From Rotaria sp. Silwood1 (Eukaryota; Rotifera; Eurotatoria; Philodinida; Philodinidae), in NCBI GenBank assembly GCA_905250075.1, contig CAJNOP010000530.1, forward strand, positions 1 to 64,000: a stretch of DNA of 64,000 bases. The letters run 5' to 3'. The translations under genes were made by a program, and so were the position numbers. Shown here one piece after another: positions 33,781 through 45,700 of this stretch; the stretch's first letter is position 1, and the number at the start of each line of letters is the position of its first letter. Below the pieces are notes generated by a model. That model saw only the letters and a program-made list of their open reading frames with translations. It searched no databases and had not been told where the DNA came from.

Positions 33781-34449
33781 TTAAGCACCTAATTCAAAGT
33801 TCGTCTTTGATTTTGCTAACTGTCGAAGTTTTGCTTTACATTCATAAGATAGATTACAATATTCCATCCAGAATTTCTTCAATGAATGATTTGATTCAAT
33901 CATTAAAATTAAAGCATCAACACTAACATCAGTTATCAATTTGTTCGAACGAAGATCTAACCATTCAAGAGTCGTATTATGTTTTGTCAATATATTAGCA
34001 AACATTTTCATTCCATGATCACCTATTCGATTGTGATAAAGCCATAGACGTCTTAATGTTCGATTGGTCTTGAGTATTTCAGCAAGATATTCAGCACCTT
34101 GATCTGTAATATTATTTTCCGAAAGACTTAATGATATTAGAGTCGAATGATTTAGAATGAGTGATAAATAATGTACTCCAATATCCAATATTTGATTACC
34201 ATCGAGAAATAATTCTTGTAATGTATTATTATTGCCTATGTTATCTGCTAAAATTCGTGCACCTCGTGATGTGAACATATTATCATATAACCATAGAGAC
34301 GAACAACGCTTATTAATGATTGCACTTTCAATAACAATATTCATATCTTTATCGGTCAATGCTCGATTGTTCAAATCGATTCTGGTGGATAGTTCACATT
34401 TCTTGATGTCCTCTTGAAGTTTCGAATCATGATTGTCAATGCTTGCCAT
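33781..34449 (-). CDS. Leucine-rich repeat protein, RI/NLRC type
   Basis: A single-exon 222-aa protein made almost wholly of about six 28-residue leucine-rich repeats of ribonuclease-inhibitor type. Examples are LQELFLDGNQILDIGVHYL, LISLSLSENNITDQGAEYL and LRRLWLYHNRIGDHGMKMF. The pattern LxxLxLxxNxIxxxG is the alpha/beta horseshoe repeat found in RNH1 and NLR C-termini. A 30-residue charged N-terminus precedes the repeats; there is no NACHT, signal peptide or membrane helix. Such proteins are protein-binding scaffolds; the partner is unknown. It lies head-to-head with the ADP-ribosylglycohydrolase gene, with 789 bp between start codons that could hold shared control sites. Confidence 0.85.
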   Translation of the reverse strand: MASIDNHDSKLQEDIKKCELSTRIDLNNRALTDKDMNIVIESAIINKRCSSLWLYDNMFTSRGARILADNIGNNNTLQELFLDGNQILDIGVHYLSLILNHSTLISLSLSENNITDQGAEYLAEILKTNRTLRRLWLYHNRIGDHGMKMFANILTKHNTTLEWLDLRSNKLITDVSVDALILMIESNHSLKKFWMEYCNLSYECKAKLRQLAKSKTNFELGA

Positions 34450-35238
34450 CGTTTCTTTGATCTTTTCGTGTGTTTAATAAAATACTAAAACGAATTATGT
34501 GTCAGAGAATATAATCAGTTACTAAGGAAAAGTCAACAGAAACTCTTCACTCAATGTTAGTGAAGACAACGGAAAATTCGTAAGTTCTTTATGTAAAGAC
34601 TATTTTTCAAAAATAATGATACTTCATAAAGTTTGCTTAAAACAGCGGATGTCACACGTTTCTTACTACTTGTATTTAAGGTAGTCGTATCTTTATAATT
34701 GTGTAGTCGAAGAATGTGTTGTTTATGAAGAACAAATCATAGATATTTGTGAGAGGAAAAATTAACACTACGAAAAAAAGAAACGAGTTCTACTCAATTT
34801 AATACACTCGATAAATAAACCCATTTGTATAAGTTAAAATGTGCTTTTTTATGGTTACCAAAGAAAAACAAGGTTTATTGAAAAAGAAAGTGCGTCTGAC
34901 AACGAGCTTGTTAAAACAATAAAAAAATATTTTTTTTATTCTTTTTGTCAACATAAGAAGCCAATTCTTTTTCAATTTTATTTGATTGGAACAGAATAGA
35001 AAAAAAAAGATTGTTAGGTTTCGAATATATTTTCTTTATTATGATCGCTGCGTTTCATTTTCTTTTTTTTTTCATTAGTCGAATGACGATTTTAGTCTCA
35101 ATGTAAAAAAAATAACTGCAGACCTAAAAAAAAAACGATACAAATCATGAGAATCAATCCTTATCGAGTACAAAATGCAAATATATTAAACCTTAAATCT
35201 ATCTTCAGATATTGAATATCTTTTATCACTATAGGACA
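34450..35238. other. Divergent intergenic region
   Basis: The 789-bp spacer between the LRR gene (minus) and the ADP-ribosylglycohydrolase (plus). It contains A/T homopolymer tracts. A possible 5'UTR intron acceptor (tatcactatag) sits four bases before the ATG at 35239. Confidence 0.4.
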
Positions 35239-36481
35239 ATGAACATTAATACATCTCTTATCTATCGTTTTGATGAAAGTGACTTACTCGATATCTTGTT
35301 CACTTCCAATACAAAACATAAGGACTTGATTGATCGTCTACTTGGTTGTGCCTATGGGCAAGCATTGGGTGATGCTTATGGTCTATCAACTGAATTTCAG
35401 AAGCGTTGTGTAGTAGCGACTATTTATCCAGATGTAACTCAATTGATTCCTTTTCCGAATGATGTTCAAACTCAACATTCTGCTCGATGGATACGTGGTG
35501 ATTGGACAGATGATACAGATCAATGGTTATTACTCATGGATACTTTAAGTGAATATGATGGTGATGTGAAAACTTTTGCGAGAAAATTAAATATGTGGAT
35601 TCGACATGGATTTCCTGAATTGGACGATTTTGGAGGTTTAGGATTGGGTGTCAATGTAGCTAAGGTAAATTCGTTTTGTTTTTTTTCTTCTTAGTATTCT
35701 AGACGAATAAAATAATACGATTTTTATTATTTAATAGGTTGTTCAAACAGAAGGTTTCTATGAAAATCCATTAGAGGCTAGTCGTAATGCTTGGGAGAGT
35801 ACTGAAAGAAAAGCAGCACCAAATGGTGCTGTTATGAGATGTTCGGCATGTGCATTCGTTCATTACAATAATATTGAAAAGGTAAATTTAGATTATAATC
35901 ACTAGATTCTATAGATTTCAACCATTGAATGAAAGGTGTCTTTATCTTTTTCATTTGGCCATTTTTAGGTAAAATCAACGGCTATTCAAATGTGTCAAAT
36001 TACTCATTTTGATCCACGATGTGTCGCATCGTGTGTAGCAGTATGTCTTGCTATTGCTTACATCATTCAATCTCCTGATGTTGATCTGGAATCACTCATT
36101 AGTCGTGTTCAACAAGAAACATTGACTACATTAGGCGATGATCTTTTACCAATCTATCAAGAAGAATTCTTGTGGTATACTAGCCGAGATCGAACCTTAG
36201 ATGATCTTCGTCTTGATGATGAAAAAGTTATCGGTTATACTTTTAAGTGTTTGGCTGCAGGTTTCTATGGTTTAAGATCAACACGTTCTTTTCAAGAAAC
36301 ACTGAGCGATCTAATTCGACACGGTGGTGATGCCGATACTAATGGAGCTGTATGTGGAACAATGTATGGTGCAAGACATGGTTATAAAGCATTGCCTTAT
36401 GAATGGCTAAGAGCAATGCCTTATAAAAAATGGTTCGATAACAAAATTCTTACGCTTCTCAAACGCCAGAATTTAATGTAA
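35239..36481 (+). CDS. ADP-ribosylglycohydrolase (ARH/DraG family)
   Basis: Three exons (35239-35664, 35738-35881, 35969-36481) give 360 aa. The ATG at 35239 is chosen because it starts MNINTSLIYRF; the upstream part of the open frame has no ATG and crosses a likely splice acceptor. Family marks are present in order: LLGCAYGQALGDAYG, GDWTDDTDQWLLLMD (the TDDT metal ligands), APNGAVMRC, and RHGGDADTNGAVCG (the GGDADTN metal site). These enzymes use two Mg2+ ions to remove ADP-ribose from proteins or to cleave O-acetyl-ADP-ribose or poly(ADP-ribose). The protein resembles microbial DraG-like hydrolases at least as much as human ARH1/3. Sitting 2 kb beyond the two UAS-PARP genes, it is a plausible eraser for marks written nearby, but that link is inferred. 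Confidence 0.92.
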
Positions 36482-36929
36482 AGGATTTATTCACATTTCT
36501 GAATGATTCATATAAAAATAAAAGTTTGCAGTGTAATTTTCTTCAGAATTAAAATATGACTCATGATGAGTTCATTTAATTGGTAAATGAAAAACCTACA
36601 TACATCGATTGTATTTCGCAAAAACGTTGAATTCGATTGAGTTTCATGTTTATAAACAACAGTAGATGTTTTGTACAAAAAGTCGATCACAATATTCATC
36701 AAGATCATTTCAAGAAGTTTTTCTTCGTTGAAATATTTATTCTAAATTATTGAAAATTTAAATTTTTATTTCTTAAAAATCACATTCTTAACTTTAACTA
36801 TTATTCTCATCGAGCACATCAAACATATGCATTTTAAAAAGAATCTTATAGAACCCAATAAATATATGGGCATAGTTTGAGTGAAAACATCAGAAAAAGT
36901 TCTCTGCTGTTACTTCTGTCTATGATGTT
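36482..36929. other. Intergenic, nothing recognised
   Basis: AT-rich spacer downstream of the glycohydrolase; no gene recognised. Confidence 0.4.
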
Positions 36930-37850
36930 TCAAAACGGAACAGCAACGTATTTTTTTTTGTTTATCAAATTTTTCCGCGTACATACCAAAATAAGTATAA
37001 TTATTGTATAACCAATATCATTAAGTACAAAAGATGATGCTCCTTCACGTGAAGGAACAGTTTTGATTAACCTATCATAAGAATTTTGATAATAGTTTAG
37101 AGCTGATTTATAGTCTCCTTGATAAGTAAATAAATGGTACATCTTCTTCGTTTGAATTTCTTAATAAACGATTAAAATATTGTTGACATTTGTCGTATTC
37201 ACCAATCTCGACAAGAAGATATCCGAATACGATTACTACACATTCCATGATTCATATATTTTCTATGTTGCTCAATATATTCGTTTGCAATTTTTGATCC
37301 TTCATTAACTGCTGTCATTTTTACTAGTATCATATTTGCAGATTGGATCTCTTGTGACGGATTGCAATTGAAAGACTGTATCTAAGTCGAACAAAAATTC
37401 TTCTTCATCTCGTTGTTCACTTAAATGAGCGATGCAAGTCACAATAATTGATTTGATCTTGTCAAAATCATATTCAATTTCAAATAGAACATTATCTTTT
37501 TCTTCTTCGTTATTTAATGTTAGTTGATAAAAGTTTACCAACATTAGCTTCTAAATTTTGCATTTCTCTACTAGATAATTGAACACCATGATATAATAGA
37601 AATATCGAATTATTATCTTCTCGTTGTTGTTGAAATTCTTGTTCAAGTAGCTTGATGATATTCACGATCGAATTGTTCAATATTTTGTCAATTGTTTTTG
37701 ATTATTTCGATAATATAATCTTAATGTTTCGATTATTTCCTTTTTTTGCTTGTTCGTCATGTGATAAATTTAGCACAACATCTTTGAATATACGTAATCA
37801 GAGAAATGTACCAGCTTCTTTTGATAAGTTACAGATAGATTTCTGATTGA
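36930..37850 (-). pseudogene. Fossil ART-TPR gene
   Basis: Minus-strand fragments resemble the bdelloid family that joins an arginine-type ADP-ribosyltransferase core to C-terminal TPR repeats. IFLLYHGVQLSSREM corresponds to the entry motif of the ART core and EEEFLFDLDTVFQLQSV to its later strand. Downstream, LLVEIGEYDKCQQYFNRLL, GDYKSALNYYQNSYDRL and PSREGASSFVLNDIGYTI are TPR segments. The copy is broken in several places and incomplete at both ends; it is treated here as a fossil. It adds a third ADP-ribosylation-related locus to the 28-38 kb stretch. Confidence 0.65.
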
Positions 37851-38439
37851 GTGTTACAAGAAGTATTTAACAGATCGATATTGGATGTTCGAGTTACTTA
37901 CAACACTTTCAATAAGAAAATCTTAACATTCTATCGTAAATCAGATTTGTAACCAAATAGGAACTGACATACTGTGTCGACTTATAATTATCTTAGAGTG
38001 TTGATCTCTGATTGGATATAATGAATGAATAGATAGCTATGATTCGTATTTATTCTCTATTATATATACTCAATATATTTGACTAGCGTTAAGTATGATC
38101 TTAATATTCATAGATAATATTGTGCTTACTATCAAGTTGATCATAAGAAATTTGCTGCATAAATAAGAGGTTGATCAAGAACACATTGTAACGAAATGTA
38201 TCATCTTCCTATATAAACATATGATCTGTATGTGAACGAAACAATTTGTTGTGGAAGCCAAATGTAACGAATGTCACTATCTCACGAGCACTACTTTTCT
38301 TGAGTTTATCATAGACATATATCATTATTTTATAAGTCAATATTACAATTTAAAGAATGGTTAGCACAAAAAAATAACAGTGCATCTGATAATGAAACAA
38401 AGAAGAATGACCAACAGTAGTATATGTCAATACGACATG
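37851..38439. other. Intergenic, nothing recognised
   Basis: AT-rich DNA without a supported gene. Confidence 0.4.
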
Positions 38440-38447
38440 GTTGTGTC

Positions 38448-38721
38448 TAGAGGCGTAAGCCATACAGCTGAGCTACCGCCACGGAATCGTAGATACTTTT
38501 AAGAATTTTTTAGGCGCCACTGCGCCGTCGCTGCGATCGAAAATTTTTGATAATAGTATGAGGTGCCGCCGCTGTTGATATGGATGCATATGTGATCGGA
38601 CATCTTTTTCGTCTTTTAGGAGCAAAAATGTTTTTTTTTTGGTTGTCGAAGCCACCGCTATGGAAAAAAAATTGACCATTAAAACCGTCGCCACTGTTTG
38701 ATCCTTCGGCTTACACCTCTA
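38448..38721. mobile_element. hAT-type MITE, family C (copy 4)
   Basis: A 274-bp element with ends TAGAGGCGTAAGCC and GGCTTACACCTCTA. Flanking octamers gttgtgtc (38440-38447) and gttgtgcc (38722-38729) differ at one base. It is the longest copy of this family in the window. Confidence 0.88.
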
Positions 38722-38729
38722 GTTGTGCC

Positions 38730-39436
38730 TTACAGGATAAGTTATTAGAGTTCGGCCTATATCCATAATTGTCTCTTAGACGATACCCACATATATACAT
38801 AATTATTGCTGGTTGCTTTGTCTAAAGTGTTCTATCGATACAGCTGAGTTGTTATACTGTCAAATCGTTTGTTCATCTAAATACGTAAGAAAATAGTCAT
38901 AATTGAGAGAGCAATTAAGTTCCATCATTAAAGTATGATTCTTTCTCTTGAGATATAAGAAAGAAGATATTATTCTTACTCAAGTTTCACAATGAAATTA
39001 AATACTAAAGACGATATGATTCGGTACTATTTCACTTAATTAGATGCCATCGAATGGAATAATTTTTTTTTTGTAGAAATACACAAGTAAAGTTAGCACT
39101 ACATTTAAAATTTTCTTTTTTTCGATTCGTTCTTCAACTTGCATTGAGATTATAAAGAGATTATTTTTGAGTACAGAATTGATTTTCAAAGGGTATAGTC
39201 AAGCAAAAAGTCGACGTAATTTGCAAATACTATTTTTCAATATGATTTTTGTAATATTTTCTGTTCGGATTTACTCTATGATTTGTGTTTGTTATTACAG
39301 AATTATTTGATGAATAGAATAGTTTTAGATAATCTCTAAAAATTGGATTCTAACTCTTCATACTGTATTTTTTTGAATATCATCGTTGAGACTTTTGGTT
39401 TAATTTCTTTTAGTCTTTCTCTTCGCTCCGGTCATC
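38730..39436. other. Intergenic, nothing recognised
   Basis: AT-rich DNA between two MITEs; no gene recognised. Confidence 0.4.
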
Positions 39437-39444
39437 CTTTCATG

Positions 39445-39965
39445 TAGAGTCCTGCAACGGGGTCGGGTACCCGGCACCCGACCGGACCCGAAACTGTGGT
39501 CCGGGTACAAATTTGCCGGGTCGGTTCGGGTGCCGGGTATAAAAAAAAATGCCGGGTCGGGTGCAGGATTTGAGCATACCCGGTACCCGACCGGTAGTCG
39601 ATAACATCTTAACAAGTAAAAGTATTTTACACTCTAGGATAGAGTCCTGCAACGGGGCCGGATACCCGGCACCCGATCGGACCCGGAACTGTGGTCCGGG
39701 TACAAATTGTTACTTGATGAAATTAAAATAATAGTATATTTTGCCATATGAAATAAAAGTTTGAAAAGTGAATATAATTTTGACAATAACAATCAAGTGC
39801 TGACTATTTCAAGGCTGGGCCGGGTCCGGTCGGGTACCGGGTAGAGCTATCCGGGTCCGGTTCGGTTCCGGGTGGAAGATGACCGGGTCCGGTCGGATTC
39901 CGCGTTTGAAAAAAATGAGCCGGGCCGGGTCCGGGTGCGAAAAGTAGTACCCGTGCAGGACTCTA
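39445..39965. mobile_element. hAT-type MITE, family F (GGGTCGGGTACCC-rich)
   Basis: A 521-bp element with ends TAGAGTCCTGCA and TGCAGGACTCTA and a perfect 8-bp target duplication ctttcatg (39437-39444 and 39966-39973). It is packed with degenerate GGGTACCCGG and CCGGGTC motifs. A second copy of the left tip, TAGAGTCCTGCAACGGGG, lies inside at about 39640, so it looks like a duplicated or nested left arm. No transposase. Confidence 0.88.
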
Positions 39966-39973
39966 CTTTCATG

Positions 39974-40876
39974 TGAGTTTATCAACAGTTTGATTTAATT
40001 ACTTGAAATTTCAATTAATACATATTTAGAGTTTATTACTAAATTGAAACTAAAATGTAATCTTCATTATTTCTAAACGAGCGAACTATTCTATTACTCA
40101 TTGTCTTCAAGACATAACATGACTAATAAACATGTTATTTACTATTGTAGGCCTCAAAAAAAAATCGAAAACTTGTTTGAAATCTACTGATGTAGAACAA
40201 AAGAAATGATAATTTTTGTAAAAATATAATGTTTCAAATTATATCGTTTTCGAACTATTGTAATGTTGATAATATATGACTTTTTTTTCAGAAGTTTTTT
40301 CTTATGAGTTTTGCAAAGAACTTAACAGCATATCTTCTGAAAGAAGAATTATTTCTATTCATCGAAAGAAGTTTCTTCTTTCTATGTTATTCAATATAAA
40401 ATGAGAAAAATGATTTTTTTTTTCTAACTTTTTGAGAATTTACTGAGTTTATTATACTAGAATATTTTCGAATAGATAACAAAAATAAATAAATCAATGT
40501 TGTTAACTACAATTATTTGTGTGTCATTGAAACTATGTCGAGAATAATAAAAAAAAAAAAAAACGAATGTTATGTTTCATATGTGTAGGGTGAGTTGCTT
40601 GGACATAAAATTGTTTCATAAAATACTCTACTTATCATTTCATAGCAACATGCATTTTTATTTTGTCATATACTTCAATCTTGATGTCATTTTCTTTTGA
40701 ATATTCACTTTGTTTTATGATGGAGCCTTATGATTTCATTTTGAAAAGCAGAGAAAGAAGAAAAAAAAAAAAAGCAACTGACTTAAAAGACATTTTATTC
40801 TTTTCTGCATTTTCATTTCAGTTGTAAAATTCTTTCACTTTAATATCCCTATTACATATATAATTCAAAAACAAAA
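39974..40876. other. Intergenic, nothing recognised
   Basis: AT-rich sequence with several A-runs. It includes the promoter side of the Pmp3-type gene; no other gene was seen. Confidence 0.4.
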
Positions 40877-41038
40877 ATGGTTAGTCATTTGTTATTGATT
40901 ATTATTGCCATCTTCATTCCACCATTAGCTGTTTATCTACATGAGAACGCCTGCAACAACAAAGTTCTTCTTAATATAATTCTGACTATTATTGGTTTTA
41001 TACCTGGTCTTATACATGCCTTATTCGTTATTCTATAA
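40877..41038 (+). CDS. Pmp3/UPF0057 small membrane protein
   Basis: A 53-aa frame that begins MVSHLLLIIIAIFIPPLAVY and ends ILTIIGFIPGLIHALFVIL. The two hydrophobic helices, the IFIPPLAV motif in the first and the GFIPGLIHALFVIL ending of the second match the Pmp3 (plasma membrane proteolipid 3, RCI2, UPF0057) family, whose members are about 52-55 aa. In yeast and plants these proteins affect membrane potential and ion or cold stress tolerance. The loop HENACNNKVLL has a single Cys where many members have one. No intron. It is easily missed because of its size. Gene neighbours give no further clue. Confidence 0.85.
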   Translation: MVSHLLLIIIAIFIPPLAVYLHENACNNKVLLNIILTIIGFIPGLIHALFVIL

Positions 41039-41290
41039 ATACAGAGACCAATCAATAAGCAATGCAAAAAAAAAAAAGAAGAAGAACTGTATTTCTCCAT
41101 TATCATTCATAGCCTTTTAGTTCATGACACTATGTATTTAGTATTCTATATAATGAATACTTCATGACTATGCTATCCATTCGTTTTCTTTTGTTTATTT
41201 AATAAAATAATAATAAAAAAAATACAGTTGATTTTTACAAGAAACTTGCTAATATACCAAGAGAAATTCTTGTATGAATTCGATTTACAT

Positions 41291-41342
41291 CAGAGATGTC
41301 TATATCGGCTGAGAATCTGCCACCGCGATAGACATATCTCTG
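41291..41342. mobile_element. 52-bp miniature hAT relic, family B
   Basis: CAGAGATGTCTATATCGGC at the left and CGCGATAGACATATCTCTG at the right leave only about 12 bp between the tips. Flanking octamers atttacat and acttacat differ at one base, so this minimal form may itself have been mobilised, unless it shrank after insertion. It lies 40 bp from a full family B copy. Confidence 0.75.
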
Positions 41343-41382
41343 ACTTACATTAGAGAAAACATGCACATTATATCATATGAAG

Positions 41383-41742
41383 CAGAGATGTCCATGGCGG
41401 CGCGGCAGCGGTAAGTTTCTTAAAAACTCATCGCGGCAGCGGCAGAATTTTTAAAAGCTCATCGCGGCAGCGGCAGCATTTTTTTTTCGAGGACATTGAA
41501 AAACTGAATGAATTTAATAGAATTTCATTGTTTACAAATGAAACACCCCGAGACTGAATGAATCTGATGGACTAGTACCAATATTTCTGGTCCAAGACAG
41601 TTGCAGCAGTAAAAATCGAAACACTTTTTTGAAAATCATCGCGGCAACGGCAAGTTTATTACTCATCGCGGCGCGGTGACTTTTTTTTATAAACCATCGC
41701 GGCGCGGCAGCGGCAGAGTTTCAGCCGCGATGGACATCTCTG
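41383..41742. mobile_element. hAT-type MITE, family B (copy 3)
   Basis: A 360-bp element with CAGAGATGTCCATGGCGGC and matching right end, and the perfect 8-bp repeat atatgaag (41375-41382 and 41743-41750). The arms carry CATCGCGGCAGCGGCAG repeats around an AT-rich middle. Confidence 0.92.
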
Positions 41743-41750
41743 ATATGAAG

Positions 41751-42715
41751 ACGAGATCATACTATAATTCTGTTCTGAATTTAATCACATGTTGTTTATA
41801 CGAAGATATTAGCTTCATTATAATTACTAACGTCTATCTATACTTCATATTGTGAATCAAAATGAACATAACTTAGATAATCGAGCCTGAGAGTCTATGT
41901 GATTCATTATTGGGTGTGAATGTGAGTATTCTCTTCTAGTTTAGCGAAATTCCTCATAATGAAGAAGTTCTATTTGAATTTAGAATAACTTTTATTTTTA
42001 AAAAAAAATGAACATTAATATAAAACGCCTGTAAACGTAATTTTAGTATAAATTATTGATTGCTAGTACTCATTTTTCCTTCATGAGAATCCAAAATTTA
42101 TTCACTTATTAAATAAAAAACTGATTTACATTAATTAAAGAAATAATATAGATCAATTTATTAGTATATTAGTGAATTATTATTTTCAATACGAATTAGA
42201 CGAAGGTAAATTTTCTCTTCGTTTGTCGATCGATGAATGACGAAAATCTAAATGTTCGATCAATCTATTGAATGAAAATGATATTTGATATATGTTCGTG
42301 ATCACTTTATTTGCAGAATATAATCTTTACATATTCAACATGATATAGACAATGTTAGTTTTTATTTTTTTTGTGTTGTAATTGAATATGATTGTTGAAA
42401 TTATCGGTTTTTTTGTATCGTTATTATCAATCGATACTTTACATAAGTACAAAGATGATGATGTTAAATTCATTCCATTCAAGTAATCAATAAAAGAAAT
42501 CAAATACTTTTTCTAGTCAATTTATTAAAGAAAACAATACATATTTTTCACATTGATGATTTGTTCGAATAATATTAAATGAATACAATTATCTATTCAC
42601 TTAATAATTACATTTATAGTTAAATTATCAATTGATTGAAAGTAAATTTTTGAGTAGATAATGTACAAAAGAATATTTAATAAATCGAAAGAATGATAAA
42701 TTTTATTGTATGTTA
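41751..42715. other. Intergenic, nothing recognised
   Basis: AT-rich DNA leading to the 3' end of the large minus-strand gene. Confidence 0.4.
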
Positions 42716-45700
42716 TCATTGTACCATTGACAAAGTCAATTGAGTCCAAATAGTCGAAAGTAATATTTCAGCTGTTCTAACATAATTTTTAGTTGATTCA
42801 TTCAATGGTATTAGAATAATATGTTTATGCCAATCGGCCTGAGAATCTCTTGATTGATAATCAAGTATTGCTTCTCGAAAGATTCGAGCTTGTTCAACTG
42901 GATCAAAACATCCAAAATTAAAATGTGAAAGAATAGATTGATATCGATTTTGTAGACCACGAAGAGCAGCTGGTAGTTCCATAGGAAAATAGATAGTCTA
43001 ACGAAAACAAAAACACTTATTCATTAACATTTAAAACATCTATTTTACTTTGCCATCGACTAAACGTGTCAATTGATAAATTACTAAAGAACTATACGAA
43101 CGTTGAAAAACACCACCGACAGTTATCGTCAATGGTAGATGAGAAAAATTTGTATTACTTTTATAAGAAAAATAAATTAATACAATTTTATTATAGTTTT
43201 CAATACTACATACATTGGTTTCCATTCGATTAATTTAAATCCAATAATTCGTTGTTCTTCCTCTGATAATTTAACAATATTAGAAATCAATTGTGTAGAA
43301 TCTTCGATTGTCCATGGAAGAATAAAAACCCATTTACGAATAAAAATCATTGTATTCTTCTCTAGTCCATCAGTATTACATTCCTTATTCAATTCCATTT
43401 CAATAAAATTCAATCGATATTGATGATCTGCAAAAAAAAAAGAAAAAACAATTCAAATCATTTTCATAAATCATCATACCATTTGTTGAAGTAATCATTT
43501 TGATATAATTAAAATAAAATGCTGCAGCACAACCTAATCCAACACTTGTACATTGCTAGATTAAAAAAAAAGGAATAAATTCTAAAGTTGATGAATGAAA
43601 AACAAAAACAAATATCTACGGCAGAATATTCTTGATTAAATTCAATTCGATTTTCAGATGAATTAGTATAATCTTTCGAGAGTACATTCATTTTATTAAG
43701 ATAATAGATTACTTCATGAATTTCATTATTATTCCATTGTGGTGCTCGACGATGAAGATCTACTGTTAGATATGGTATTGAACGAATAAATTTACATGGA
43801 AAATATTCAATAGCTTCATTAATAAGAATAAAAACATCACGCATAGTATCACGCTAAAAATCGAAATAAATAATGTTTGTTTATGTTTTGATTTAAATCA
43901 AAATAATTATTTTACTTTTATGATATTATGTTGTGCAATACGCATCATTTGACGATTATCTTCATCATTTTGTTGACCCGTACAAATAAAAATACTCTGT
44001 TCAATTTCCCAATGATTGTTAGCCAAATCAACGATATAACCTTGTTGTCTTAATTTCTCTTTTAAATCTCTACAAAAAATAAAATAAAAACATTTTGAAA
44101 TTCTTTTAATAAACACTAATAAATTTTGCAAAATCTACGTAATTAAAGTTCTAATTGATTGATCTTCTTGTGCTCTTTCAGTAAAAAACAAAGCTATACG
44201 TTTACTCTGTTCATTTGGAATTATTTTTGTATTGACCTAAAAGAGTAAGAAAATAAAAGCGAAATTCTGGTATTAAAAAAAAAACCAATTTTTCTCTCAG
44301 AGATGTCCATCGCGGCTCAAAATCTGCCGCTGCCGCGCCGCGGCCAAAATCAAACAAAGCTGCCGCGCCGCTCCCGCGACGCGATGGCCTGTTAAAAAAA
44401 GCTACCGCACCGCTGCCGCGCTGGTATTCGAAAAAATGTTTTGATTTTCAAGGCTTTGACTAGTTTGAAATAGAACTGATGCCGCTAATCGATCAGATTC
44501 GCTAAGTCTTACAGTATAGCATACATAAACATGCAAATTCAGTGCAAATTCATGAATTTTTGAAATTTTTTCCTAAAAAGCTGCCGCCGCCGCGCCGCTG
44601 CCGCGACGGCAAAATAAAAATCTCTCCCGCGCCGCCACCGCCACGGCGGCAGCAGTAGCGGCGCGATGGACATCTCTGTTTTCTCTTACATCGAGAGCTG
44701 CTACAGTTGTCGGTGATGGCTGATAGTATTCATCGATATCTTCCTTAATTTGTAACCAAAATGGTTTAATATCAGCATCTAAAAAAAATTATTTTTCTTG
44801 ACTTCAACAAAAAAAAACAAACACTACAACCTATGGCGTTTGATGTATAGTCATTCGATTGTTCTCTAGATCGATATTGTTCATCATCGAATTGAATCAA
44901 TCGAATCGATTCAGGCCATGGATCGAGATCGATCAATCGTTGAAGAATATTACAAAAACGCATATATTCATCGCGTTTTTGTGCTCGATTAATTTGACCT
45001 ATTTGATAAATTTGATCAAGAATTGACATAATATCTGGATATTCTGCACAAAAGAGATACTAAACGATGATATAAAAATTTATCTTATTTGTTATTGTTA
45101 ATCGAAATGTTTTTTTTACTCGAATGATTTCTTGATTCTCATCTAGTACATCTATATAGTAAAATGTTCGACGTAAACATCGATTATAATGTATCATATC
45201 AGGTGATTGAAGGACTTTACTAAGTATCGAAAGAAAAATGAAATGAACGAACAAGAAAAAATTTGATTATATGTTACTTATGAGCATAAGCCAAATGTAT
45301 TCGATCGGGTTCGATTGGATCTCGAATTGTACCTTCTAAGAAAATTCCTTGATTTTCCTGACAACCATTAGTATCGGGTCGTCCACAATCACATGAAGAT
45401 TTTGCAAGTAAATAATAGACCGGTGCACTGCGAATTTCTTTAATTGGCTGTTGGTTAATATTCCAATGATTAGTTTGATCAGTTATGTATTTATCATATG
45501 AATCTTTGCTGGTTTTCTTCATTGTACTTACGCCTAAAATCAATACGATGAAATTGAAATTTCAAGTGAAAAACATTACTTACCTCCACATCGATCCGAT
45601 ATGGTTGGTGCATCAATCATAGAAAAGACAAAACATTTTCTAGTCGGATTTATTCGAATACGAAAAGTAGCCAATGGTAATTCATTGAATTCGTCATTAT

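Noticed and set aside
30191-38439. The 28-38 kb cluster as a bacterial-style toxin/antidote operon
   Set aside because: Genes are spliced, on both strands, with separate promoters and animal-type domains; only a functional neighbourhood is suggested, not an operon.
39400-39731. Overlapping open frames on both strands rich in Pro/Gly/Arg
   Set aside because: They arise from the GGGTACCCGG motifs of the family F MITE.
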